Shown piece after piece: positions 24,843 to 37,534 of a DNA stretch of 64,000 nucleotides. The first letter of the stretch is position 1; each line of letters starts with the position of its first letter. The notes beneath the pieces were generated by a model. That model was given only the letters and a program-made list of their open reading frames with translations. It was not told the origin of the DNA and did no database searches. This DNA comes from Vanilla planifolia (lineage: Eukaryota; Streptophyta; Magnoliopsida; Asparagales; Orchidaceae). The stretch is taken from NCBI GenBank assembly GCA_023846275.1, contig JAIUJO010000443.1:174545-238544 (forward strand), written 5' to 3'. Made by a program: the position numbers and the translations under genes.

Positions 24843-27800
24843 TCAGATGAGTGAATTTGTGTGTGTGTGCATGTGTTTGCTTATGTGTATGTGTATATTT
24901 GTATCCATGTTCACACATGTTTTCTTATAGTGTTTGTTTGTGTATGTATGCATGTGTGGGTGTGCATGACTATGTATGTGTGAGCATGAATGTGTGCATT
25001 TGTGTGTATGCTCTTGTGTGTGCATGTGTGTGAGAATAAATGTTTGTGCATAAGTTTATGTGTGTATGTGTGTTTGTGTTAATGCACATATGTGTGTATA
25101 TGTTTGTGTGAGATGATGCATGTGTGTGCATTCGAGTTTGTGTGTGTACATGTGTTTGTGTGTATGAGTGTGTATGTGCATGCAAGACTGATAATGTATA
25201 TGCATGTGAGTGTATGTAGTTGTGCTTATGTAGGCTTATTTTTGTGTGTACTTATATGCATACGTATGTGTGTTTGTGTGCATGTGTGTGTGTATGTGTG
25301 TGTAGAGGCATGCATGCAATTATGCATGTGAGTGTGTGCATGCCTATATATGTGTTCATGTGTGTATGTGTGTGTGCTTGTGTGCACACATGAGTGTGTG
25401 CAAAAGAGAATGTATGTATGTGTTTTCATGTGTTTTCGTGTGTATTCGTGTGCATGCATCCATATGTGTATGTGTTGTGAGCACATGTGCATGTGTGTGC
25501 ACATGAGTGTGTGTGAGCATTTATGCATGTATGTATGCTTGTGTCTTTATATGTGTGCATGTGTTCATGTGTGCTTGTGTGTGTGTGCACTTGTGTGTAC
25601 CTGCACATGATTATATATGTATGTGCATACATGCATGTTCCTAAGTGTGTGTGAAGGTGTGAGTTCATGTATGTTCATGTGTGTTCACATGTGTATATGT
25701 GGTGGTCCATGTCAAGAATGTACATGTGTGTGTGTAATTACATCCATGTGTATGTGTGTGTGTGTGTGTGCATGTGTGTGTGTATGTGAGTGTGTGTGTG
25801 CATGCCTACATGCATGCATGCATGTGCATTTGTGCATGTGCACACTTATTTTTATGTGTTCATTTGTGTGGGTTTGTGTATATTTGTGTGTGCATGTATG
25901 TCTACAAACAAGCTTGTGTGTTTGAGTGCATATATGCATGCATATATTTGTATGTAGGTGTAGAAGTGTGTGATTTTTCATGTGAGTGTGTGCGCGTGCA
26001 TGTTTGTGTGTGTTCACGATTGTACGTATATGCATATGCATGTTCATGTGTGTGTGTGTGGGCATCTGCTTATGCACGTGCGTGTGTGTGTGTGTGAGAT
26101 TGTGCACATTTGTATGTATGTATGTGTGCATCTATGTGCATGTGCATATGTTAGTGCATGTGTGTGTTCTTATGCACACATATGTGGGCATACATGTACA
26201 TGTGGGCAAGCATGCATATGTGTGTGTGTGCATGTACATGTACACACAGTACATGTGCATGCATGAGTATATGTTTGTATGCATGTGTGTGTTTTTGTGA
26301 GTATGTGTGAATGCATGAGTATGTACATGTGTGTGTGTGTGCAACCATACGTATTTTTGCTTTGTATGTGTTGTGTGTCTATGTGTGTGATTGTATGTGG
26401 AGTGTGTGTGCACGTATTCATGCATATCTACATGTACATGTGTGTGTCTAAGTGTGTCTACATTTGTGTTTGTTTATGCATCTCCAAAATGTTCCTTTGT
26501 GCATGTGAGAGAGACAATATTTTTGTACATGTTTGTGTGTATGAATTTGTGTGTGCGTATGTGATTATGTTTTTGTACATTTGTGTGCTTATATTCATGT
26601 GTGCATGTGTGTATGGTTTGTGTGTGTCAATAGGTGCGTGTGTGTTTGTCTTCAGATGCACACATGTGTGTGTGTCTACTTATGTGTATGGGTTTGTGTA
26701 CATGTGTGTGTTTGTGTGTGAGTGTGTATCTATGTGCACATGTGTGTATGGAATGACTAAAATGGGTGTGTTTGTGTGTGTGTGCATGTTTGCATGTGCT
26801 TGTCTATTTACATGCTTGATCTTGCATGTGTGAATGTGTGTGTTTATTCATGTTCATGTGTTTGCATTTGTGTGTACATTTGTGTCCACACATGCATGTG
26901 TGTATGAATGTGCATGGTTTTGTGTGCATACATGCATGTGTTGTTTGTGCATATGCATGTGTGTGTGTATGTATGTGTGTGTGTATGTATGTGTGTGTTT
27001 ATGGGTTTGTGTGTATGTGACTACACATGTGTATCTGTGCATGTTCTTTTGTCAACATGTGGGTGCATGTGTGCTTGTGCATTTCTTGTGTTTATGCTTG
27101 TGTTTTTATCAGTGAGAATGTGTGTTTGTTTGTGTGCATCGGTGCATGTCTGAATGTGTGTGAGTGTGTCTATGTGTGAGTGTATGTACGTGCGCTTGTG
27201 CATGTACTTGTGTATGTGCAAGTTTATTTGTGTGTGTGTGTTTTTGTACATGTGTGGGTGTTTGTGGGAGGGTGTACATGTGTGTGTGTGCATATGTGTG
27301 TGTGCCTACATGTTAATGTGTGTGTGTGCGTGCATGTGTGTGCATATACATGTGTGTGTGCACATATGGGCGTGTATGTGATTATGTGCTTGTCTTTGTA
27401 TATGAGTCTATGTTTGTGTGCGTGTGTGTGTGCCTGTTCATGCATGTGTATGAATGTGTATTTTTGTACACATGTGGATATGTGTGTGTGAATGTGTGTG
27501 TTGGTGGGTGTGCATGCATGCGTATACGTGAGTATATACTATGTATGTGTATGTGTATGTATCTGGTCATGTGTGTGTGCACATGTATCTGTGAGCTTAA
27601 ATGTGTGCGTGTTTATTTGTGAGTTTGACTGCATGTTTAAGAGCTGTGTGTGGTCATATTTATGAGCTTGTGTGTGTATGTGTGTGTACCTATGTGTTCA
27701 TGTGATTCTTTATCGGTGTGTGTGTGTATTGGTGTGCATTTGTGATAGCATGTATGTTTGCTTGTGTATGTGTGCACTTCTATGACTATGTGCTCTTGTG

Positions 27801-30800
27801 TGTGTATGTGCATGTCATGTAAGTGTGCAAGCATGCATGCACATGCATGTGTGTGAGTAGGTGGGTGTGTGCATGTGCATGTGTGGGTGCAAATATGTGT
27901 GTATGTGGATATATTTTTTGCTTATATGTCCATATGTGTGTGTGTGTATGCAAGCATGTGTGTTTGTGTGGGTGTACGTGTGTGCAAGTGGGTGTATCAT
28001 TTTCGTGTTTATGCATGTGTTTTTGTGTGTATGCATGTGTATGTGTGCATGTGTGTGCATGTGCATGCATGCATGCGTACTAGTGTGCATGTGTCCTTGT
28101 GACTATAAAAGGCATATGTGTGCATGTGCAAGCATGTATGTGCATGTTTGTCTATGTGTACGAGTGTTCATGTGCATGCATGCTTGTGTGCGCAAATTTG
28201 TGTGCATGTGTGTGTACATTTTTGCATGTATGTGTGCATTTTTGTATCCATGTGTGCTTGCATATGTGCATTTGTGAGGTTATAGGTGCATGTGGGTGTG
28301 CTTGTTAGTGTGTATGTGAGTGTAGATGAGCATGTGCTAATGAACTTGTGTGTGTATGTGTTCATTTGTGTGTGTACATGTGCATATGTGTGTTTGCCTA
28401 TGTGTGTTTACATGCTCATACGTGTGCATAATTTTGTTCTTGAGTGTGTATGCATGTAGATGTGTGTGCAAGCATTCATGCATCTTTATGTGCAAGTGCA
28501 TGTACACAAGTCTTAGTGTCTTTGCAAGTCTGTGTGTGTCTATGCATGTGTGAAAGTGTTTGTGCATATTATTAAGTGTGCATGTGTTTATGTGCATGTT
28601 CATGTGTGTGTCTATGCATGGACATGCATGAGAGTGTGTGTTTTTATGCTTTTTTTTGTGATTGAAAAATGTGCATGTGCTGGTGTGATTGCATGTTCAT
28701 GTGTGTGTGTACGTATGTGCACGTGTGTTCTTGTGTGTGTGTGTGTGTGCATGTGCATGAATGCATGTGTGTGCACATGTACAAGTGTATGTGCATGTGT
28801 GTCCAAGTGTTTACATTCACATATGTGTGTACGTGCTTGTATGTGCATTTGTGTGCATGTGTAGACATGCACGTGGTGAGTGCAAGTGTGCATGTGTTCT
28901 TGCTTGTGCAACACTATGTGTGTGTGTCCATGTGTTTGCTTGTTTATTCTTGAACATGAGTGTGACCAAGTGCATATGTGTGTAAATGTGTGTCTAGATG
29001 GGGTTTGTACACTCATATGTGCATATGGATGCATGTTGGTGTGTTTGGGTATGTAGGCCTTAGCTCATGCTAGTGCTTTGTGCTTGTTTATCCATGTATG
29101 CATGTTTTTCTATGTTTTGTGTATGTGTGTGTGTGTTTGTGCATATGTGTGTGCATGTGCATGTGTGTATGTTGCTTTGTGTTCATTGTTGTGTGTGTGC
29201 TTGTGAGTGTGCAAGGGTGAGTGCATGTTCATTTATATGTGTGCATTCATGCATGTGTGTTAGGTTGTGTGTGAGCATGTACAAACTTGTATGTGTGTAT
29301 GAGTATGTGTACAAGTGCATAAGTGTGTGTGCATGATCATGTGTGTATGTGTGCATGTGTATGCATATGTGCATCAGCATGATTGTGTATGCATTTGTGT
29401 TTATGTGCATATATTTTTGTTTGCATATGTGTTCTATTATATGTGTGTGTTTGTGTGTTGGTGTGTATGTGTGTGTGTGTGTGCAAGTGTGTTTGTATGC
29501 ATGCACATATGTGAGTGCATGTGCATGCGTGTGTGTGTTTGTGCATATGTGTGTGTTTTTGTGTGCGTGTACATGTGCATGTGAGTGATTGTATTCATGT
29601 GTATGTGCATGTGCATTTGTCAGTATGTGTGTGTATGCATGAATGTTTGTGTGCATCTAAGTACATGTCTGTGTTTGAGTGCATGGGTGTGTGTGGGAAT
29701 ATGTCTGATTGTTTTGTTTGTGTGTTTGTGTTCAAGTGTGTGTATACTTGGGCAAATATGTGTGCATTGATTCATGTGTGTGTGTGCATGTGCAAGTATG
29801 TGATTATGCATGTGTCTATGTTTGTACCTGCATGTATGTAAATGCATGTATGTATGCATGTTTGTTCTGATGCATGTGTTTGAGATTGAGTTTTCTTTTG
29901 TGTGTGTGCTTGTGTGTCTGCATGTTTTGTGCATGTGTTTGTGAGAGTGTGTGTATGTGTGCTAGTAATTGTGCATGTAAGTGTGTGCTTGTCCTTATGT
30001 TTTGACATATGCAGGTGTGTGTGTTTTTTTGTGTGTGCATGTGTTAGTTGTTGTGCATGTGATTGTGTGTATTTGTGTGAATATGCACATAGGTCAGTTT
30101 ATGAGTGTGCGCATGTGTATGCTTGTACATATGTGTGTGTGCATGCATGTGATTGTGTTCATGTCTATATGCATTGGTATGAATGTGATTGTGTGTATGC
30201 ACATGTTTGCATGTGCATATGTGCATGTTTTTCTATGTGTGTGCATGTGTGCTTATGTGTTTATGTGTTTATGTGAGGGTGTGTGTAGGAGTGTGTTCTT
30301 TTGTGTGTGCATGTCTATTTACATGTGTGTGTAAGTCTTTACCATTTGTGTGCAACTGTGTGTGTGCATCTATGCATGTGCTTGTGTGTGTGTGTGAATG
30401 TGCATATGTTTGTCCATCGATGTATCCACACATACTTATGATTATGCATATTTGTGTGTGCATGCAATAGTGCATGTGCATACCTGTGTCTAGCCATGGT
30501 TGTTTTTGGATGAGCACATAGTGCATGTGTATGCATGTATTCTTATGCTTGCATGTGTGTGTTTGTGTGTTTATGCATTTCTGCATCTATGTGTGTGTGT
30601 GTATTTGTGGTTGTGCGAGTACATGCATTTGTGTGCATATGGGTGCATGTAAGGAGGTGTTGTTATACATTTGTTTTCATGTACATATGTGCTTTTGTAT
30701 GTGTATGTCCATGCACATGTATTTGTGCATGTGTTTTATGTGTGTGTGTACATGGCTTATGTGTACATGTGTGTGTTCTTCTTCTTATTTTTAGGTATGT

Positions 30801-33800
30801 GTGTTCATGTGCTTATAAGTGTGCATGGGTGCATGCATGTGAGCAAGGGTGTGTGAGTGAGTTGTAATTTATAAGTGTTTGTGTACTTGTTTGTGCATTT
30901 GCATCTATGTGTGTGTGTGTGTGTGTGTGTGCATATGTACATGTGTTTGTGTAGGCACATGTTCACTTTGTGCCTCCATGCATACACGTGCATAGATGCG
31001 TATATGTGTATGTGTGTGTGTTTGTCTACATATCTATAGGTGTGTGTGTCTGTGCATGTGTATGTGTGAGTGTGTGTGCATGTGTATGTACAAATATGTG
31101 TGTACTTGTGTGTGTATATGCAAATGCACAAAGTGTGTGTGCGTGTTTTGCATGTGTTCGTGTGTTCGTGTGTGTGTACTTGTATGTACAAGTGTGTGTG
31201 TACATGCATGTGCATATCTATGTGCATGTATATCTATGTGTGTGTGCAAATATGTGCATGTTTGCAAGCCTTTGTATATGTGTGTGTACCTATGTATATG
31301 AGCATGCATGTGTATGTGTGTTAGTGCATGAGCATTTGTGTTTGTATGCATGTGCATGTGTGCATGTGTGTGAGTTTGTGTGTGTGCATCTTTGCATATG
31401 TGTGCATCTTTGTATCTGTGTGAACGTGTGCATATGTTAAATTGTGAGTGTGTGCATGTTAGTGTCTGTGCATAGGCCTTTGTGTGTGCTTGTGCATGGG
31501 CATGTCTATGTGTGCATGCATGCATTGTGAGCGGTGTGCATGTATGTGTGCTTGTGTGTATATTTGAGTGCATATGTGTGGATGTGTGGATGTGGGTGTG
31601 TGTGTATATGCGTGAGCATGTATGTGTATATGTGTTTGTGTGTGTACAAGTGTTTGCATGTGCATTGGTGTATGTCATTGTGTGTGTGTGTTGTGTTCAG
31701 ATGTGTGCATGAGTGTGCACGTGTGCATATATGTGTGCATAGATGTGGGTCTGTGTTTACGCATGCATATGTGTGCATGTGTGAATGTATGCATGTGCAT
31801 GTGTGTGCGTGTGTCTATGTGTGTGGATATATCTATGTTTATGCATGTGTGTAGGTGTGTGTGTGTGTTCATGTGAGCACATAATGTGTGTGTGTATGCA
31901 TGTATGTGCATATGCTTGCAAGTGTGTGTATGCGTGCATCTATGTGTTTATGTACTTGTGTGCGGTTGTGTGAGTACATGCATTTGTGTGTATATGGGTG
32001 AGTTAAGTGTTTGTGGGTGTGCATTTATTTGCATGTACATGTGCTTTTATACATATTTGTCCATGCATGTGTGTTTGTGCCTGCATTTTATGCATGTGTG
32101 AGCATGGACTTGCATATGCATGTACGTATGTACATGTGAGTGTGTGGTTCATGTATGTGTGTTTGCATGTGTGTGTGAGTGGAAGCATACATGTGTGTGA
32201 GCATGCTTGCATGAGTGAGTGGCTATGTGTGTGTGGGTGTGTACTTATACATGTGTATGGGTGTGTGTATGCTTGCATGATTTACTTATGTGCATCTGTG
32301 TGAGTGAGCATGTGCATGCATGTTCTTGTGTGTGAGTGTTTGTACATGCACATGTGTGTGTTTGGGTGCATCTGTGTACATCTGTGTGTGTGTGTATATG
32401 TTTATGTGTGTGTCTATGTAAGTTAGTGCATGGGTAGGTGTCAATGTGCATGTGTGTGCATGATGTGCATGTGCATTAATATGTTTGTGTGAGTGATCAT
32501 ATGTGTGCACTTGAGTGTGCATGTGTGATATTGCATGTGCATGTCTATGAGCCTTTGTGTATGTGTGTGTTCCTATCCATGTGAGTGTGCATTTATGTGC
32601 ATGAGTGTATGTGTTTGCCTACATGTGCACATGTGTGTGGGAACATACATTTATGTGTGTGTGAGCAAGTGCATCTACATGCATTTTTGTGTGTGCATAT
32701 GACATTATGTGTGTGTGCAAGTATGCATGTGTTTAGTGTGTGTGTGTGCAAATGAGTGTCAATGCATTGGTGTCTATTTGTGCCTATGCATAGGCATGTG
32801 TGTGTTTAGGAACGTGCATGTGTGTGTGGTGTGTGGGTGTGTTTGTGTGTGTGTGCTTGCATTCGTGTGTGCAAGCATGCTTATGTTTATGTGTGCAGAT
32901 GTGTCGATGTGTGTGCGCACATGTGTGCTCATGTGTGTGTAGAAGTCAATGAGTTTGTGTGTGTTTGTGCTTATACAAGTGCATGTGTTCATAGTATTGT
33001 GTGTCTATTCTTAGGTACTTGTGTGTTGTGCTTGTGCAAGTACATGTGTTCATTTTATGTGTGTGTGTGTTCATATATGCATGCATAAGCACGTGTGTGC
33101 ACATGTGTGGTTGGGTGTGTGTGTGTGACTTTCGTGTCTGTGGCCATGCATGTTCATATGTGTGTGGCTATGTGTGGGCATGTGTTTGTGAGTTTGTACG
33201 TGTGCATGTGTACTGTATGTGTACATCTGTGTGTTTAGATGAAAGCAAGTGTGTTCTTGAATGTGTGTGCATGTGGGTGTATACATGTAGTGCATGTGAG
33301 CAAGCATGTTTGCAAGTGTGTTTGGGTAGATGAATGTTTGCATATGTGTGTGTGCATGTACATGTGTGTTTTTTGTGTGCATGTGTACACATGTTTGTGT
33401 GCGTGTCAGCTTGTATATTTTTGTGTGGGTGGGTGCACGTATGCATATGTGCATGTGTTTGTATATAATGTGTGTGCATGTTTGTGTGTGCCTACTTATA
33501 AGCATATGTATGGGTGTGACAATGTGTGTTTGTATATGCATGCATGTGAATGAGTAAGGATGTGACTGTGTGTGTATGTGTGTATAAATATGCATGGACA
33601 TGCATGCATCTTTGTGTTTGTGCATGTGTGTGTGTGTGCATGCATGCATGTGTTTTTGTGTGTGTGTGAGTGCATATGTGTGTGTGCTTGTATGATTGAG
33701 CTTGTATGCTAGGTTATTCATGTGTGTTTGTTCATGCATGTATGTGTGCGTGTATATGGTTATGAGTGTATGTGTGTATGTGCACATGCACATGTGTGTG

Positions 33801-34535
33801 TTGGCATGATTGTGCTTGGGTATGTGTGTGTCATTATGCGTATGGGTCTATGTCCATGTGCATGTGTGTGCATTTATTTGTGTGTCTATTTATGTGAATG
33901 CTTGTGTGTGTTCATGTGTGTGATCCTATATCTGTGTGTGCTTGTGCATGTGGGTGCATGCATGTGCAACTACGTTCACTTTTGTTTTCTTGGGTATGCA
34001 CTTGTGTGTGCATGAGTGCATGTGCATGTGTGTGCATGTGTGTGTGTGTTTGTGTGTATGTGCATGCATGTGGGCATGTGTGCATGCAAGTGTGTGTGTG
34101 ACTATGAACATGTCTACATTAGCATGTGTGTGTGTGAGTGCATATGCATCTATGACTACATGTGTATGTGTGTGTGTGTGTGTGTGTGTGCATGTGTGCA
34201 TGTGTATGTGTGGTTGTTTCAGTGTGGGTGTGTGTCTATGTGTACGTGTGCGTGTACATGTGTGTTCATGTTTGTGCTCGTGTGTGTGTGCATCTGAGTT
34301 TGTGTGTTCGTGTGTGCATGTGCGTATGTATGCATGTGTGTATGTTTACATGTACATGTGCAAGCATGTTCTTATTTATGCATGCACATGTGTGTGTATG
34401 CTTATATGCATTTGTGTGTATTTGTACACATGTGCATGTGTGTGTATGTGTTTGTGTGCATATGTGTGCTTGTGTACATATGTGTGTGTGTACATGCATG
34501 TTTTTGTGCATGTGTGTGTGTGTTCTATATGCGTG

Positions 34536-35000
34536 TGTGAATGTGTAAATTTGTGTGTGTGTGTGCGCAAGTGCCTATCGTGTGTGCATGTTTCTATGCA
34601 CATCTGTGCATGTGTGATATTGTGTGTTTATGTATGTTTGTGCATGTGCATGTGCACAAATATTCAAATATGTATCTACATGTGTGTGTGTGTCTATTCA
34701 TTCTCACATGGAGCATGTGTGTGGTTGCATGTGTATGTGGGTGCATGTGTGTGTGTGTGGCAATGTGCATGAGTGTATGTTCCATGTGCGTGTGTGAATG
34801 TGTACATTTGTGTGTGTGCTTGCAAGTGCCTACAAGTGTGCATGTGTGATATTGTGTGTTTATGCATGTTTGTACATGTGCATGTGCACAAATATTCAAA
34901 TGTGTATCTTTGTGTGTGCATGTGTTCATTCTCACTTGTGAGCATGTGTGTGGTCAGATGTGTATGTGGGTGTATGTGTGTGTATGGCAATGCATGTGTG
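34536..35000 (+). repeat. 232-bp tandem duplication in TG array
   Basis: The landmark GATATTGTGTGTTTATG occurs at about 34616 and 34848, and CACAAATATTCAAAT at 34655 and 34887, both 232 bp apart. A CATTCTCAC...GAGCATGTGTGTGG stretch is also shared. A partial third copy (GATCTTGTATGTGTATTT) follows near 35021. The copies are alike enough to be recent compared with the surrounding array. Confidence 0.85.
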
Positions 35001-35136
35001 TGTACATCTGTGTTCATGTGTGATCTTGTATGTGTATTTGTGCATGCATGTGTGTGTTTGTGTACTTGTGCATGTGTATGCATATGTTTGTGTGCATTTT
35101 TATGTATGGGTGCATTTTCATGTGTTCGTCTGTGTG

Positions 35137-35139
<3 letters not shown>

Positions 35140-35181
<42 letters not shown>
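35140..35181. repeat. (TA)n microsatellite in TG array
   Basis: About 42 bp of pure TA dinucleotide, still in register with the alternating pyrimidine-purine pattern of the flanking TG array. A pure TG run follows. Confidence 0.95.
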
Positions 35182-35183
<2 letters not shown>

Positions 35184-35587
35184 ATGTGTGTGTGTGTGTG
35201 TGTGGTTGTGTGTGTGTGTGGTGTGTGTGTTTGTGTGTGTACATACATGTGTATCTGTACATGCTATTGAGTTTGTATATGCAGGAGTGCATGTGTATGT
35301 CATGTGCATGTGTGCATGATTTTTTGTGTATGTGTGTGCAAGTAGCCATGTGCATGTGTGTGTGCATGCATGATCGGGAGTGTGTGCGTGCATGTTTGCA
35401 TGTGTGCATATGTGTATGTGTGCATGTGTGTTTGTGTGTGTGTGCTTTTATGTTTGTGTGCATGTGATTATGTGCCAATATGCATGTGCATTTTCATGGA
35501 TGTATGTGTGTGTATGTGTGTGCATGCAAATCTGTGGGTGCATGTGCCTATGTGTATTGTGAATGTATGTATGTGTGTGTGTGCTGC

Positions 35588-35610
35588 TTTTTTTTTTTTT
35601 TTTTTTTTTT
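35588..35610 (+). repeat. Poly-T tract (23 T)
   Basis: A single run of 23 T interrupts the TG array. It is the only long homopolymer in the arrays. Read on the minus strand it is poly-A, which could be the tail of a retroposed transcript, but no such body is visible next to it. Slippage is the simpler reading. Confidence 0.9.
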
Positions 35611-37534
35611 ATGTGTGTGCATCTATGCATGCATGTGTTCATTTGCATATGTTTGTGTGGGTTATTCTATGCATTTCTAGATTGTTTATGTCCATTTGTG
35701 TCTACGTGTTCATGTGTGTATATGTGTATGTGTGCATACATCTACATTTTTCTATGTTTGTGTGTGTGCCCATGTGTGATTCCGTTTGTGTGCATATGTG
35801 TGTATTCGTGCATGTCTGTGGGTGCACGTGTGTGTTAGCATGTGTGTATATGTCATGTGTTTGTGTGTGTGTGCATGCTTGTGTAAGTGTGAGTGCATGT
35901 TTGCATATGTGTATGTATGTGCTTGTGTATGTGTGTGCTTTTGTGTGTGTTCATGTGTGTGCATGTGTATGTGCATTTGTGAGTGCCTATGCTTGTGTGT
36001 GCATGCACATGCATGTCTGTGTATGTGCCCTTGTTTTTTTATGTGTGTGGCTATGCATGTGTGCACGTGCATGCATGTGCAAGTGTGTCTGTGTATACAT
36101 GAATGTTTCTACAAGGTTGTGCATATGCATGTATGTGTGTGTGAGTGGACAGGTTTGTGTTTATGTGCTTATGGGTAGAGTTTGTGCACTTGTTATGTGT
36201 GCATGTCAGCATGCGTATCAATGTGACTTTGTGTGTGCAAGAGTGCGTATATGTGTTTGTGTGGGGGAGTTTGTGCCCATGTGTGTGCATGTGTGTGTGC
36301 TTGTATATATGTGCATGCACGTGTGTGCTTGTATGTGCATGTCCATATGCATTTGTGTGTGTTTATATATACTTGTTTGTTTATGTGTTTGTGTGCATGC
36401 ATATGTGAATGCATTCATGTATTGGTTCATACGTGCATGCATGTGTCCATGCGTGCATGTGTGTGAATAGGTGAGTGTGTGTATGTAGGCAAGGGTGCAC
36501 ATGTATTTGCACGCTTGTGCAATCATGTTTTTTATATGCCTTTGTGTGTGTTTGTGTGCATGTGTGCCATGTGAGCATGTGTATGCATTTTCACATGTGT
36601 GGGGGTGTTGGTGTACGTGTGAGTGCATACGGGCTTTTGTGTTCATGTGCAAGTGTGTTTGTGTATGCATGGGTGTAGGTGCTCATGCATGTAGTGCATG
36701 TGTGTGCAGGTGAGTGCATGTGTGTGTTTTTTGTTTGTGCATATATGTGCATGTGTATACTTGAGCGAGTGTATGTGCATGTTTTTGTTTATGTGTGTAT
36801 ATATGTAAGTGCATGTGCAAGGGGGTGTGCATGTGTTCACGTGTGTGTTTGTGTTTGTGCTTTGTGTGCATGTGAATGCATTTGTGTACTTGTCTATGTG
36901 TGTTTGTGCATTTGTGCATGCATATGTGTGCACACATGTACGTGTGCGTATTACATGAGCATGTGCATGGGTGTGTAGGTTTGTGTTGGTGTCTGTGCAT
37001 GTGTGTGCATGTGCACGTGTTAAAGCTTTTATGTGTTTGCATGTGTACTTATGTTTGTCTTTGTGTGTGTGCATGTGTGCACCTATGTCAGTGTGAGAAA
37101 GTGTGTACACGTGTCTTCATGTGTGAGTGTGTGCACATGTATGCATATGTATGTGCTGCACCGATAAGTGCATGCACGTGTAGGTATATGTGTGAGTGTG
37201 TTTGTGTTTGTCGCTGTGTGTGTGCATGCACATGCACGTGTTTTAATGCTTGTGTGTGTTCACCTGCATGCATGTGTTTGTGTGAGCTCGTGTTTGCATG
37301 CACGTGTTATGTGTGGATATGAGTATGTGTACATGCATGTGCATGCATGTGTGTGTGTGTGGTTCTATAGTACATGCATGTGCATGTGTTTGATTTTGTG
37401 GCTTTATGTGCATGTTTATTTGTGTACATGTGAGAGTGCGTGTGTATGCATATGCATGTGTGCATGTACACATGTTTATGGGGGGCGTGTTAGTGTTTGC
37501 ACGTGCATACATAAATGCATGTGTACATGTGTGC

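Larger units (their letters stand above)
24843..37534 (+). repeat. Long TG-rich block of degenerate YR dinucleotide array
   Basis: This is 12.7 kb of TG-rich text. The first 600 bp are collinear with 10866-11399. Internal duplications are visible: about 30611 and 31966 carry the same TTGTGYGAGTACATGCATTT landmark, and a 232-bp tandem duplication lies at 34536-35000. The last part, 36930-37250, matches 53800-54060. No gene is supported. Long Cys/Val/Met-rich frames, for example one of 370 codons starting near 35358, are artefacts of a repeat that rarely forms stop codons. Confidence 0.9.

Noticed and set aside
33936..34772. 278-codon Cys/Val/Met frame as a keratin-associated or metallothionein-like protein
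   Set aside because: No fixed cysteine spacing beyond the dinucleotide repeat, and no start context or gene structure.
35588..35610. Poly-A tail of a retroposed gene on the minus strand
   Set aside because: No transcript-like body or target-site duplication is visible beside the 23-T run.
35358..36470. 370-codon open frame, the longest in the window, as a Cys-rich protein gene
   Set aside because: It lies wholly inside the TG array, overlaps other open frames on both strands, has no domain or signal that the repeat does not produce, and its residue set is dictated by TG/CA/TA steps.
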